Shown: piece by piece, positions 8,891 through 17,689 of the stretch | How the letters are laid out: every line of letters starts with the position of its first letter | Numbering within the stretch: the stretch's first letter is position 1 | Assembly (NCBI GenBank): GCA_024280855.1 | Contig: JAJRPG010000084.1 | Location: 1-64,000 of the forward strand | DNA: 64,000 nt | Reading direction: 5' to 3' | From: Planctomycetota bacterium | GTDB taxonomy: Bacteria > Planctomycetota > Phycisphaerae > UBA1845 | Position numbers and translations under genes: made by a program | The notes under the pieces: generated by a model | Database searches by the model: none | What the model saw: only the letters and a program-made list of their open reading frames with translations | Told to the model about the DNA's origin: nothing

Positions 8891-11608
8891 CTATCGAGGA
8901 TGCGACGGGAGAAGCTCACGCCATTGTTGTGCTTGCAATTTGTGTCCAGGCCCCCAGGCATCATAGAGAGATATGATTCGCTCGAGCGCTCCGTTTCGGC
9001 TAAAGTCGTTGGCATGAGGGGCCACTTTCAGTGCTTCGTAAGCTTGTAGTAAAATAGGCTCCGCTTGTTCAAAGCGACCTAGCTGAGTGAGGCATCCACC
9101 GTGAAAACTGCGTGAATCTGGTATACGCCAGTGACCGTTTGGTAATGCAACCGCGCGTATTTCAGCGCAACGGCGGAGTGCAGGCTCGGCGGCTTCATAA
9201 TCCTTACGTTCCAGTAGAATTTTCCCTAACACGCTAAGCGTATCGCCGAGGTAAACGTGATCAGGCGGAAGTCGCTTTTCTCGTATGGTTAATGCACTGC
9301 GAATTAACGTCTCGGCCTCGTCGAATCGTTTCAGTGTGTAAAGAAATTCGCCGTAGTTCTGTATGATAATAGAAGTATAAATGTGATCCTCACCGAGGCT
9401 CTTACGCATGACATCGACGGCCTCTATGAAGTAAGGTTCCGCCTCATCAAAGCGTTTCATCGTTCTGAGATAATGGCCTAGGTTGTTGAGGCCAATGCCC
9501 AGGTCGGGGTGTGGTTCGTCGTATACGTCTCGATAGATGTCGATGGCTTCTCGATAAAGTGGCTCTGCTTCTTCATATGCGCCCATCGCTTGTAGGCAGC
9601 CTGCTAAGCTCGAGATTTTCAGGGCGGTTTCCGGGTGTTTGGAACCTTGTGTGCGACGTGCATAGGCAACGATTTCGCGGTAAAGAACGACACCTTCCTC
9701 AGGTCGCCCTAAGTCTTTAGCGACAACGAGCGCCAAGTTTTCTTTAGTAGCCATGACCAATGGGTGATCGTTACCGTGTAGGTCCATCTGACGCGATAAC
9801 ACTTCGCGGAACATCGACTCTGCTTCGACGTATCGACCAGTATCTGCCAAAAGATTCGCACGCGCGTTTTGGCTTGCCAGTAGGTGACTCTCATCCACAC
9901 CTGGCATACTTAGGATTTCGATAGACTCTTCGATGACTGTCATGGCTGCGGTGTAGTCGGAGCGTCCACGGTGCATCTCAGCAAGTTCTTGTAAGGCAAT
10001 ACCAACTTGTTCATGCTCTTGACCTAGCTGAGTTCGTGTTTGCTCAATGACGGATTTCAAAATCACTTCTGCTTCGTTGAATCTACTCTGTCGGATGTAG
10101 AGCGAGGCTAGCTTATGCTGCGACTTTATGATGCGAAGGTCGTTTGGACCAAGTTCGCTTTGTTGGATATTAATGGCAGCATTTAATTCCTGTTCAGCTT
10201 CATCGAACATCCCCAGCGTTCGGTAGGTATCCGAAATCGTTTGGTGTAACGTAACGGCGGTTTCCCATTGCCCCTCGAAGTTGTCGCCCAGCGATTGACT
10301 CGCTTGAGCCAGTACGTCAGCCACGCGAACATCGTGCCCGTCCTTTTCAGGTTCAACAGATGAAAGCATGTCTTTGAGAAAGTCGCTGATCGCCAGGGCG
10401 TTTGCAGACTCACGCTGTGCGCGAGTTTTTTCCATTTCGGCAGCTTGTCGCGCCTCAGCTTCAAGAGATTGAGCAATGATGGCCTTGTCACGCTGATCGG
10501 CGATACGAGAGGCTTGAATACTTACGATTATGGCGAAGCTTATTATCAATACTGACAATACAGCCGCAAACACAAAAGGAATGCGATAGCGTCGGACCAG
10601 TTTGCGAATCTGATATATTGTCGTTGGCGGATGCGCTATGACTGGCTCACCATCGAGATAGCGTTGAAGATCCTCGCGGTACGCATCCACTGATTGGTAA
10701 CGCTCGCTTTTGGCTTTACGCAGCGACTTTAGCACGATCAACTCAAGATCATGGTCAATGGGGCCTGAGGCCTGGGAGAGCTTCGTGGGTTCATCGTGTT
10801 CTATAGCATGAAAAGCATCGGGAAGATTGCCACTGGTATCGTAAGGCAAGCTACCTGTTAACATTTCGTGAAGGATAATACCCAGGGCATACACATCGGT
10901 ACGCACGTCAGCCGTTTTCTCATTGGCACGGATTTGTTCCGGCGCGGCATAGGCAGGCGTACCGACGAATTGTTCGGATCGCGTAATGCTGGCCAGTTTC
11001 GTATCAGAGTCAATAAGCTTAGCCAGGCCAAAGTCGAGTATGTGGGGTTGACCTTTTTTATCGACAAGAATATTTGATGGTTTCAAATCTCGATGAATAA
11101 TGCCATGCCGATGAGCGTGAGCAACCGCGTCGCACACGGCCATCATGCTAGCCACAATGTCTCGAGGGGTCGTTGAACGGGAATCGCCAGTATGAACGCC
11201 TTGGTTAATCGGGCTGCCGTCTATCCATTCCATAGCTAGCAACGGCTGACCATCAACATGTTCAATACCATAGACGGTAACGATACCGGGGTGATTTACG
11301 GATGATGCCGTTTCAACTTCTCGTTCGAACCGCCGCCGTGCAGCGCCCGACGCAAATGAACCAGCCAGCATTCTTTTCAAAGCGATGATGCGGCCAGTAC
11401 CCGGTTGAATCGCGCGATAAACGATGCCTTGTCCGCCGCGACCAATTTCTTCGAGCAACTCATAGTCACCAATAGTGCCGAGCGTGTCATTTTTTTCTGC
11501 TTGTCGAATGCGATCGAGCCAGGAGGCGTTGGCATTGTCTTCACTAAGAAAAAAATCGCTAAGACGGTCAGCGGATTTTTCCGACGGTGACCTGTCAGTG
11601 TTAGGCAC
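8891..11608 (-). CDS. Membrane Ser/Thr protein kinase with TPR domain
   Basis: A Hanks-type kinase of about 905 residues. The kinase domain runs from about residue 45 to 320: Gly-rich loop GRGGQGIVYRA, Lys in IALKRML, catalytic HRDLKPSNILV, DFGLAK and the APEQ motif. One transmembrane helix follows (FVFAAVLSVLIISFAIIVSI), then a coiled coil (AEARQAAEMEKTRAQRESANAL). About twelve tetratricopeptide repeats, likely extracytoplasmic, fill the C-terminus. Planctomycetes carry many such kinases next to ECF sigma factors. The gene overlaps the end of the sigma-factor gene. AGGAGG lies directly before an ATG at 11617 (no room), but nine bases before a GTG at 11608, so I prefer the GTG. Co-transcription suggests that the kinase and sigma factor form one signalling unit. 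Confidence 0.88.
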   Translation of the reverse strand: MPNTDRSPSEKSADRLSDFFLSEDNANASWLDRIRQAEKNDTLGTIGDYELLEEIGRGGQGIVYRAIQPGTGRIIALKRMLAGSFASGAARRRFEREVETASSVNHPGIVTVYGIEHVDGQPLLAMEWIDGSPINQGVHTGDSRSTTPRDIVASMMAVCDAVAHAHRHGIIHRDLKPSNILVDKKGQPHILDFGLAKLIDSDTKLASITRSEQFVGTPAYAAPEQIRANEKTADVRTDVYALGIILHEMLTGSLPYDTSGNLPDAFHAIEHDEPTKLSQASGPIDHDLELIVLKSLRKAKSERYQSVDAYREDLQRYLDGEPVIAHPPTTIYQIRKLVRRYRIPFVFAAVLSVLIISFAIIVSIQASRIADQRDKAIIAQSLEAEARQAAEMEKTRAQRESANALAISDFLKDMLSSVEPEKDGHDVRVADVLAQASQSLGDNFEGQWETAVTLHQTISDTYRTLGMFDEAEQELNAAINIQQSELGPNDLRIIKSQHKLASLYIRQSRFNEAEVILKSVIEQTRTQLGQEHEQVGIALQELAEMHRGRSDYTAAMTVIEESIEILSMPGVDESHLLASQNARANLLADTGRYVEAESMFREVLSRQMDLHGNDHPLVMATKENLALVVAKDLGRPEEGVVLYREIVAYARRTQGSKHPETALKISSLAGCLQAMGAYEEAEPLYREAIDIYRDVYDEPHPDLGIGLNNLGHYLRTMKRFDEAEPYFIEAVDVMRKSLGEDHIYTSIIIQNYGEFLYTLKRFDEAETLIRSALTIREKRLPPDHVYLGDTLSVLGKILLERKDYEAAEPALRRCAEIRAVALPNGHWRIPDSRSFHGGCLTQLGRFEQAEPILLQAYEALKVAPHANDFSRNGALERIISLYDAWGPGHKLQAQQWRELLPSHPR

Positions 11609-12398
11609 TTGGTTCATCCTCCTGCTGGAGTTGCTCACCAATTAACTGCGTAAGACGGTGTTTGAATCGTTGTTTTATTTTGTGAATGGCTTGTGTTGAG
11701 GTTTCAAACTCAGTGGCTACCTGTTCAACGGTAAGACCTTCCAGCAATCGATCAAATATTTTTACGCTTTTAGGCTCATGAGTTTGACGCATGGTCTGCA
11801 TCGCCAGCCGGTAATGATGGCTAACCCATTCCTGTTCCCATAGCTCGTCGGATTGACCATGATCATCAGCTTGGGCGTTATCCAAAACCACCGAGTCTAG
11901 CGAACGAGCGCGGGCGTCTGGCTTGGCAAATTGCCTGGAAATGGCACTACGCACTACAAGACCAAGGTAGCCACGAAAGCGTCCTATGGATGGCTTATAT
12001 TCAAAATTACGTAGACTTTTTGAAAGAATAATCATCGCGATTTGACGTGCATCCTCTGCATCCGCAGGCTGCAAACCTCTTGCCCTACAATAACGCAAGA
12101 TCAGATCACGATATTTAGCATCGAACTCACGCCATGCTGCGTCGTCTGAGGTGTTGCGTACCCGTGATAGCAACGAGGGTTGTGTCGTTTCGTTATTCAT
12201 GTCGAGTGCATACAGCGCATTTCGCTTCTCAAGCGGGTGACGAGCGATCGGCAAAGAAAGCATTCGTCGATCCGCTGTACGCGGAATAAACCCGATACAG
12301 TCATTGTACACGCGAGGCATTAAGGTATCCAATATGTCCCTCGAAACGTCACCACATGATCGGCCAAGGCAATTATTATTGGCCTGACAAATTTCCAT
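11601..12398 (-). CDS. ECF-type sigma-70 family RNA polymerase sigma factor
   Basis: A 265-residue sigma factor of the ECF group usually paired with Ser/Thr kinases in planctomycetes. Region 2 is seen as 'AAWREFDAKYRDLILRYCRARGLQPADAEDARQIAMIILSKSLRNFEY...GRFRGYLGLVVRSAISRQF'. Region 4 is the helix-turn-helix around 'RLLEGLTVEQVATEFETSTQAIHKIKQRFKHRLTQLI'. A start at 12200 (MNNETTQPSL) would match the usual family length, but it has no ribosome-binding site. The ATG at 12398 is preceded by AAGGAG at seven bases, so an N-terminal extension of about 66 residues with several Cys is probably translated. The extension could be regulatory. The stop codon lies inside the kinase gene's start region. 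Confidence 0.87.
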   Translation of the reverse strand: MEICQANNNCLGRSCGDVSRDILDTLMPRVYNDCIGFIPRTADRRMLSLPIARHPLEKRNALYALDMNNETTQPSLLSRVRNTSDDAAWREFDAKYRDLILRYCRARGLQPADAEDARQIAMIILSKSLRNFEYKPSIGRFRGYLGLVVRSAISRQFAKPDARARSLDSVVLDNAQADDHGQSDELWEQEWVSHHYRLAMQTMRQTHEPKSVKIFDRLLEGLTVEQVATEFETSTQAIHKIKQRFKHRLTQLIGEQLQQEDEPSA

Positions 12399-12741
12399 GG
12401 GATGCTCCTTTATACATAACAGGACCGTTGGTTACACCTGTCAAAACGACTACTTCGACATTGGGATGATAGGCCATGCCTGTTTCTGATCACCCCACCC
12501 AGAAGTCATAGCAATCAAATTGATCGTAAATGGACGCGTTATGACTAAAAATTTGAAAATCTTTTTTGACTTGGCGTCCATCGGAGGCATGCGAAGTGCT
12601 ATTACCCTTAGTCACGCGAATGAGTTGGCTACGACTGGTATGTCGTTTTGAGGCACGCATTCAAGCTGGTTAGATTCGCAGCGATATGACGAAAATTGAA
12701 TGAAAATTACAGATAGGTGGCATGACCAAGGAGTACATCCA
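12399..12741. promoter_or_regulatory. Divergent intergenic promoter region
   Basis: About 340 bases separate the sigma-factor gene (minus) from the secreted repeat protein (plus), so it should carry both promoters. I find no strong -35/-10 pair or palindrome. The only clear signals are AAGGAG in front of each start codon. Confidence 0.4.
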
Positions 12742-14727
12742 ATGATCGCAATGAATGGTAGTAAGAAAATAGTCGGCTTTCTCTTGATAGCAGGCTTTGT
12801 GGGCACAATGCAGGGCGATGCAAAAGGCCAAGCGCCAACTGCAAATTCCGAAATGGCTATAATTTCAAACGGAAATCTCCTTGCGGCTGATTCTCAAAGG
12901 CTAAGCTTTCAGGCATCCCTAACGGATTCTTTTGGTGCCCCGCTTCCAGGAACCCTGGTAGACCTCACGTTTACGGTTTGGGATGTCGCGAATAACGTCA
13001 TGTTAGACGGACCAATCGTCATGAATAACGTTGACATGCTGGACGGCATCGTGGATGTTCAAATCCCCGTACTGGTCGGGGTGTTCGATGGGCGTGCGAT
13101 CGCTTTAGGCCTATCGGTCAACGGCGGTGCGGAGATGACCCCACGTATTTCTTTAACTACAGTTCCTTACGCGCTGCGAGTGGACCGCGTGTCGAGTGAC
13201 GAACTCGATGATAAGATTGAACTTGGTAACACGTCTCAAGATGGCGTGCTTTCGCTCTTATCCAGTAATGGAACAACTACCGTTGAGATTAAAGGAGAAG
13301 CCAATTCGCTTACTGGCGGCATGGTGTCAGTCAGTACAGCGGCAGGAGCGCCATCGATTAAGCTACAAGGTGAAACGCACAACATTACAGTCACGGGACG
13401 GGATGGGCAGGCAGCGGTTCTTTTGTCTGGTTCGCTAACATCCGGTGCAGGCAGGGTAAGCGTATATGGCGCCAATGGCCTAACTCGGACGGGTCTTTTT
13501 GAAGGCAAAAGCTTGGCTACCGGCACTGGTGCCAGGCTTACGCTATCTACAAATTCGGGTTCAATGAGAGCGCAGCTTGAGGGTGACCGGGGTGATGTTG
13601 GTTTTCTTACGTTGCGAGACGGAATTACTAGAACTGTAGAGGTTGACGGCGGAACGAATAATCTGGGATCACTCCTTCGATTAAAAACTCCCACGAATGT
13701 AGAAACAGTACTCTTGCAAAGCAGCGAAGTCGGCAGCGATGGCGGCCAATTGATACTGAGTCAGTTTAATGGAACCGATACTGTCATCCTCGATGCGGAA
13801 GAAAGTGGCGGCGGCGGTGTCATGGAACTCCGTAATAGCAATGGTATCCGAACGATCGAAATTGATGCCGATGAGTCGAATGACGGTGTGTTGCGGGTCA
13901 GTGATACCAGCGGTAGTACGCGATTGGAAATGCTAAGTGACTTAGGATCAACATCTCGCGGAGCAGCTTTCCAGCTTTACAATGGCAGCAACGAACGCAC
14001 GATTCTCATTGACGCTGATGAGGATACTGTTTTCGATTCTCCTGCCATTCGTATGTACTCAAATAACGGAACAGGGTTAACAACTGCGGTTGTCATTGAT
14101 GCCGATTCAGGGTCATCATCACACGGCGCAGCGATTACGCTTTACAATGATGCTGGCACGCGCACAGTGGTCATCGACGCGGATGAAACCGACAACGCCT
14201 CCGCGATCCGCTTGTATGACAGTGCCGGAGTTCAGACCATTGTGCTTGATTCCGCCTACAGCGGCAATGGACGCGTGATAACCGGCGTGTTACAGCTCAC
14301 CGGTGGTAGCGACATATCAGAACAATTTGACATTGCCAGTCCACTCGGACAAGCGGAGCCTGGCATGGTGGTCAGCATTGATGTAAACAAACCCGGCAAG
14401 CTAATCGTGAGTGGTTCGGCATACGATCACACTGTAGCTGGGGTAATCAGCGGCGCAGGCGGCGTCAATCCAGGATTTCTGATGGGGCAAACTGGCTCGA
14501 TAGCCAACGGCGCTATTCCCGTAGCTCTTACGGGACGTGTGTGGACCAAGTGTGACGCAACAACGGCACGCATCACGCCGGGCACGCTACTCACTACGTC
14601 AGCACGAGTGGGTCATGCTATGGCTGCTACAGAATTGAACCGGGCACGCGGTGCGATTATCGGCAAGGCTATGACAGGATTGGATAGTGGTACCGGTCTT
14701 GTTTTGGTGTTGATTCAACCTCAGTAG
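12742..14727 (+). CDS. Secreted surface protein with 'TRTVVIDADE'-type beta repeats
   Basis: A 661-residue secreted protein. The ATG at 12742 has AAGGAG eight bases upstream and gives a signal peptide (KKIVGFLLIAGFVGTMQGDAKGQA). Residues about 45-135 resemble an N-terminal beta module common in surface proteins ('LSFQASLTDSFGAPLPGTLVDLTFTVWD...ALGLSVNGGAEMTPRISLTTVPYALRVD'). From about 150 to 510 there are about a dozen repeats of 25-35 residues, each with a pattern like 'L-x-[NS]-x-G-[ST]-x-T-[VI]-x-[IL]-D-A-D-E', suggesting a stacked beta fibre with Asp-rich turns. The C-terminal 130 residues ('AGVISGAGGVNPGFLMGQ', 'ALTGRVW', 'LLTTSARVGHAM', 'RARGAIIGKAM', 'TGLVLVLI') match a cap seen in bacterial tail-fibre-like surface proteins. 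The role may be a fibre or adhesin. The next two genes are also secreted. Confidence 0.8.
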   Translation: MIAMNGSKKIVGFLLIAGFVGTMQGDAKGQAPTANSEMAIISNGNLLAADSQRLSFQASLTDSFGAPLPGTLVDLTFTVWDVANNVMLDGPIVMNNVDMLDGIVDVQIPVLVGVFDGRAIALGLSVNGGAEMTPRISLTTVPYALRVDRVSSDELDDKIELGNTSQDGVLSLLSSNGTTTVEIKGEANSLTGGMVSVSTAAGAPSIKLQGETHNITVTGRDGQAAVLLSGSLTSGAGRVSVYGANGLTRTGLFEGKSLATGTGARLTLSTNSGSMRAQLEGDRGDVGFLTLRDGITRTVEVDGGTNNLGSLLRLKTPTNVETVLLQSSEVGSDGGQLILSQFNGTDTVILDAEESGGGGVMELRNSNGIRTIEIDADESNDGVLRVSDTSGSTRLEMLSDLGSTSRGAAFQLYNGSNERTILIDADEDTVFDSPAIRMYSNNGTGLTTAVVIDADSGSSSHGAAITLYNDAGTRTVVIDADETDNASAIRLYDSAGVQTIVLDSAYSGNGRVITGVLQLTGGSDISEQFDIASPLGQAEPGMVVSIDVNKPGKLIVSGSAYDHTVAGVISGAGGVNPGFLMGQTGSIANGAIPVALTGRVWTKCDATTARITPGTLLTTSARVGHAMAATELNRARGAIIGKAMTGLDSGTGLVLVLIQPQ

Positions 14728-14793
14728 ATATTGCCAGGATAGCGACAACTGCGACAGCAAATTTTGTAGAATGATAAGTATGAGGAGATTCAT

Positions 14794-15264
14794 ATGATAA
14801 AATCAACAACCCGCATTCTCATAGTCATGGTTACGCTCGCCTTGACTGCAACCATAGGAATGTGGAGTGGAAAAGCACACGGAGGATCGGACGCATCGTT
14901 ACAGGCCGCCGATCCGGACCAAGCTCACTGCGTTACGATATCATCCGGCGCATCGACCGACTCAACTATGCAAACGCGCGCAACAGTCGGCCAGACGGTC
15001 ATTGGCCGTACTTCAGATGGCTCAGTATTCGTCCATGCCGGGATTCATGGGTGTTCGGCACTACGAACGCTAGAGCCTTTATTTGCAGACTTTGATCACA
15101 ATCGGTTGATCGATTTGAATGATCTTGATGACATGGTGGGATGCGTTGGCGGCCCGGACGCCGGCGTTGTGACAGCCTGCGAGATCGGTATCGCCGATGG
15201 TGATGGCGACATAGATATGCGTGACCTAGCTGAGCTTCAACGTGTATTTTACGGATCGCCATAA
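14794..15264 (+). CDS. Small secreted protein with dockerin-like C-terminus
   Basis: A 156-residue protein starting at an ATG with GAGGAG upstream. It has a signal peptide (ILIVMVTLALTATIGMWSGKAHG), a short middle domain with two Cys, and a C-terminal pair of EF-hand-like loops: 'DFDHNRLIDLNDLDDMVGCV' and 'DGDGDIDMRDLAELQRVFYG'. These match the dockerin-like calcium module planctomycetes place at the ends of secreted proteins. It lies 66 bases after the repeat protein and 22 bases before the protease gene, so an operon is likely. The function is unknown; it may be a sorting or attachment partner. Confidence 0.8.
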   Translation: MIKSTTRILIVMVTLALTATIGMWSGKAHGGSDASLQAADPDQAHCVTISSGASTDSTMQTRATVGQTVIGRTSDGSVFVHAGIHGCSALRTLEPLFADFDHNRLIDLNDLDDMVGCVGGPDAGVVTACEIGIADGDGDIDMRDLAELQRVFYGSP

Positions 15265-15286
15265 ATAGCTTTAATGGAGAATTGCC

Positions 15287-16804
15287 TTGTATATAAAAGA
15301 TAACATAAAAAGTATATTACCCTTGGTGTGTATCGTTGTAGGTTCGATGAGTGCGTGGACAAACAAGGTCCAAGCCGATGAAGCTTCACTTGCCAATGCG
15401 CTTACACCAATCTCACTTCTAAATTCCGCACCACCAGCGAGCAGGTCGGCTATCATTGAAGAGGCGTCTGTGGTACGACAACGATTCGTGTCTCTTAATG
15501 TTGCGGGCGTAGAGTCGATCGATGCCCGCGGTGGGGGACTTGTTACTTTTCACCTCTTTGATGATGTCATCATAGACGCGGATTTTCAATCGAGGATCAA
15601 AGTATCGGAAAAGCAATCAGCCTGGGAAGCAACGATACTCTCAGAGGTTGAAGGTACTGTAGTTTTGGTATACGAGGACAACGTATTAGCCGCGAACATT
15701 CGCACGGCGGAGGGTATGTATCAGATACGGCATGTATCAGATACGCTTTACTCAGTGCAGCTAATCGATAGCGGTAGCCTGCCGCCATGCGGTACGACCC
15801 ACGAACAAATTGTTTCTCAGCCTGCTTCGCCCCAGAACGATCTTGAAGCAAAAGAGGAAAATCTTGAGGGTGCAAACCTAGCCACAGCCGCAGCGGCGAC
15901 TATCAGAGTGATGGTGGTCTATACTAACCTGGTACGACAAGCGGTAGGCAGTACGAACGCGGTCAATTCGTTAATTAGCCTCAGCATCGCCGAAACAAAT
16001 CAAGCATATGCTAACAGCGGTGTAGCCCAACGGCTATCATTGGTTCACAAACAAGAAATCGTGTATGTGGAGCCATGGGACATTTACACTGCCCTTGATG
16101 AGTTGACTGACCCCAGCCTGGGCAAACTTTCAACGGTACGAGACTTGCGATCTATATACGGCGCGGACCTAGTTAGCTTGCTCATTCAGCAATCGTCATA
16201 CTGCGGTCTTGCGTGGGTGCCAGGCACGCTCGTCCCACGTAATGAAAAGATAGGGTACAGCGTCATTCGCCAAGACTGCGCAGCAGGCCCCGCCTGGTCC
16301 TTCGCACACGAGCTGGCACATAACATGTCGTGCTCCCATGACCGCGATAATGCCAATCCGGATTTCCCGCCGCTCTATTCTTACGCTTATGGATATCGCT
16401 TCTACGGCGGAGGCGGCCTGTTGTGGAGAACCATTATGTCCTATACACCGGGTTCAAGAATTCAGTTTTTTTCTAACCCCAACATCTTCTTTGATGGCAG
16501 GGCTACGGGAGTTGATATTGGCGAAGCCACCGAAGCATACAACGCACGCACCCTGGACAACACGGCTCACAACGTGGCTGGATATCGCAATTATGTTCCA
16601 GGCATTACATGGCTTGACTTTGGCTACGGCGGTACAAAAACGGGAGCATTCGATACGCCTTACAACTCGCTATCAACAGCCCTATCAAATGTAGTTTCTG
16701 GTGGGACAGTCGCCATCAAGGGTGGCAGCCTATCGGGGGCACGAACATTACTAACACCTGCAGTACTAGACACTTATGGCGGTACCGTAATCTTGGGTAA
16801 TTAA
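15287..16804 (+). CDS. Secreted reprolysin-like (M12B-type) zinc metalloprotease
   Basis: A 505-residue secreted metallopeptidase. I take the TTG at 15287, which follows a GGAG and starts a signal peptide (IKSILPLVCIVVGSMSAWTNKVQA). Residues about 35-185 look like a propeptide. The catalytic domain begins near 'ATIRVMVVYTNLVRQAVGS' and contains HELAHNMSCSHDRDN (HExxHxxSxxHD, zinc ligands three His, catalytic Glu), followed by a Met-turn candidate in TIMSYTPGS. The C-terminal 60 residues ('DFGYGGTKTGAFDTPYNSLSTAL...') look like the start of a right-handed beta-helix and end cleanly at GTVILGN. The family cleaves extracellular proteins. The preceding genes are also secreted products. A composition change and a REP-like motif begin 15 bases after the stop. 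Confidence 0.85.
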   Translation: MYIKDNIKSILPLVCIVVGSMSAWTNKVQADEASLANALTPISLLNSAPPASRSAIIEEASVVRQRFVSLNVAGVESIDARGGGLVTFHLFDDVIIDADFQSRIKVSEKQSAWEATILSEVEGTVVLVYEDNVLAANIRTAEGMYQIRHVSDTLYSVQLIDSGSLPPCGTTHEQIVSQPASPQNDLEAKEENLEGANLATAAAATIRVMVVYTNLVRQAVGSTNAVNSLISLSIAETNQAYANSGVAQRLSLVHKQEIVYVEPWDIYTALDELTDPSLGKLSTVRDLRSIYGADLVSLLIQQSSYCGLAWVPGTLVPRNEKIGYSVIRQDCAAGPAWSFAHELAHNMSCSHDRDNANPDFPPLYSYAYGYRFYGGGGLLWRTIMSYTPGSRIQFFSNPNIFFDGRATGVDIGEATEAYNARTLDNTAHNVAGYRNYVPGITWLDFGYGGTKTGAFDTPYNSLSTALSNVVSGGTVAIKGGSLSGARTLLTPAVLDTYGGTVILGN

Positions 16805-17084
16805 AATAACACATGCCCTTTGACCCGCTCCCTATTTCTGTACCAGTCGTAGAGTTAGTCTTCCGGTTCATACAGGTTATGCGGGCGTCGTTGCTGCGTT
16901 CATCAGCAATATTCTCCTCAGTCGTTCGTTCGGCGAACTCTGCGCCGCGCTCTACGACCTGGGCAACCATCTGGCGCCAGCCAACGCCAGTTCCAAGCGT
17001 CGTTACGGCATCGTACCAATCTCTGATTCCATCCCAGAGATGGCTGAACCACGAGGCGGGCCGCGCCCCTGATAGACCGACCAT
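16716..17084 (-). CDS. Small unknown protein, probably truncated at its 3' end
   Basis: The ATG at 17084 has GGAGG eight bases upstream, 53 bases after the TraR/DksA-type gene, so the two look co-transcribed. The first about 85 residues are protein-like (MVGLSGARPASWFSHLWDGI, then a helical, charged segment VVERGAEFAERTTEENIADE). After 'TEIGSGSK', which is the translation of the REP-like motif at 16820-16838, the frame runs antisense into the end of the protease gene and reads as noise. I infer that the original 3' end was lost by recombination at the motif. The family is not recognised. Confidence 0.5.
   Translation of the reverse strand: MVGLSGARPASWFSHLWDGIRDWYDAVTTLGTGVGWRQMVAQVVERGAEFAERTTEENIADERSNDARITCMNRKTNSTTGTEIGSGSKGMCYFNYPRLRYRHKCLVLQVLVMFVPPIGCHP
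16820..16838. repeat. Copy 2 of the 19-bp REP-like motif
   Basis: TTGACCCGCTCCCTATTTC differs from the copy at 8769-8787 at one position and has the same orientation. It lies exactly where the AT-richer host-like segment stops and a GC-rich block begins. The reading frame of the small gene 16716-17084 stops looking like protein at this point. I read it as a recombination junction or a transposase footprint. Confidence 0.5.
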
Positions 17085-17136
17085 CGCGGCATCCTCCGGG
17101 CTGAGCAATATCTATCGCGCCGAGCATGTGGCCACA

Positions 17137-17424
17137 TCATCCCACCCTCCTGAGGCGGTGTCCTTGTGCTGTTTCGTATTCGCTTTGACAGGCCACACAT
17201 CGGGTTGCTTCGGGCTTAGCTTGGAGGCGCGCCGCTGGAATCCGTTTGCCACAGTCGGCGCAGACTCCGTAAGTACCGTTCCGAATCCGCAGCAGTGCAT
17301 CGACGGCTTCCGTTGCTCGCGAATATCCAGGTCCGGCTATCACAGAGACCGCCTCACCGGTAGCCAGCTCTCGTAGCATTATTTGCCGCTTTTTAGCCCG
17401 TGATGTCTTATTACGCAGTATCAT
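17137..17424 (-). CDS. TraR/DksA-family zinc-finger protein
   Basis: A 95-residue protein with the C4 zinc finger of the TraR/DksA family: CADCGKRIPAARLQAKPEAT followed by RCVACQ (CxxC, 17 residues, CxxC). The N-terminus is a basic helix plus a helix 'TEAVDALLRIRNGTYGVC' in place of the long coiled coil of full DksA, so this is the short TraR-like form. Such proteins bind the RNA polymerase secondary channel and mimic or assist ppGpp. The ATG at 17424 has AAAGGAGA upstream. The gene sits at the left end of a block of stress genes and upstream of a small truncated gene. Confidence 0.88.
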   Translation of the reverse strand: MILRNKTSRAKKRQIMLRELATGEAVSVIAGPGYSRATEAVDALLRIRNGTYGVCADCGKRIPAARLQAKPEATRCVACQSEYETAQGHRLRRVG

Positions 17425-17689
17425 TTTTGATGTCTCCTTTCTGAAAAAACTGGAGCGGAAACGCCGGGCGTCCGAGGTGGACGAAATCTGGCGTCATGCT
17501 CGATATCTGTGGGACACAACGCATACCGTGTGCCAAGAAAATGCGGACTCGCCGAATCTCCGTAAGTCTTTATGTGAGCATATGTTATGGGTTTTTCCGG
17601 TGTCCACTTCGAAAGCCACCATCTGTTCACGGCGTGGCCGTGTTGGACAATTGTTGGCCAGTTGGGCGCATGCTGAGACAGCCGTGGAT

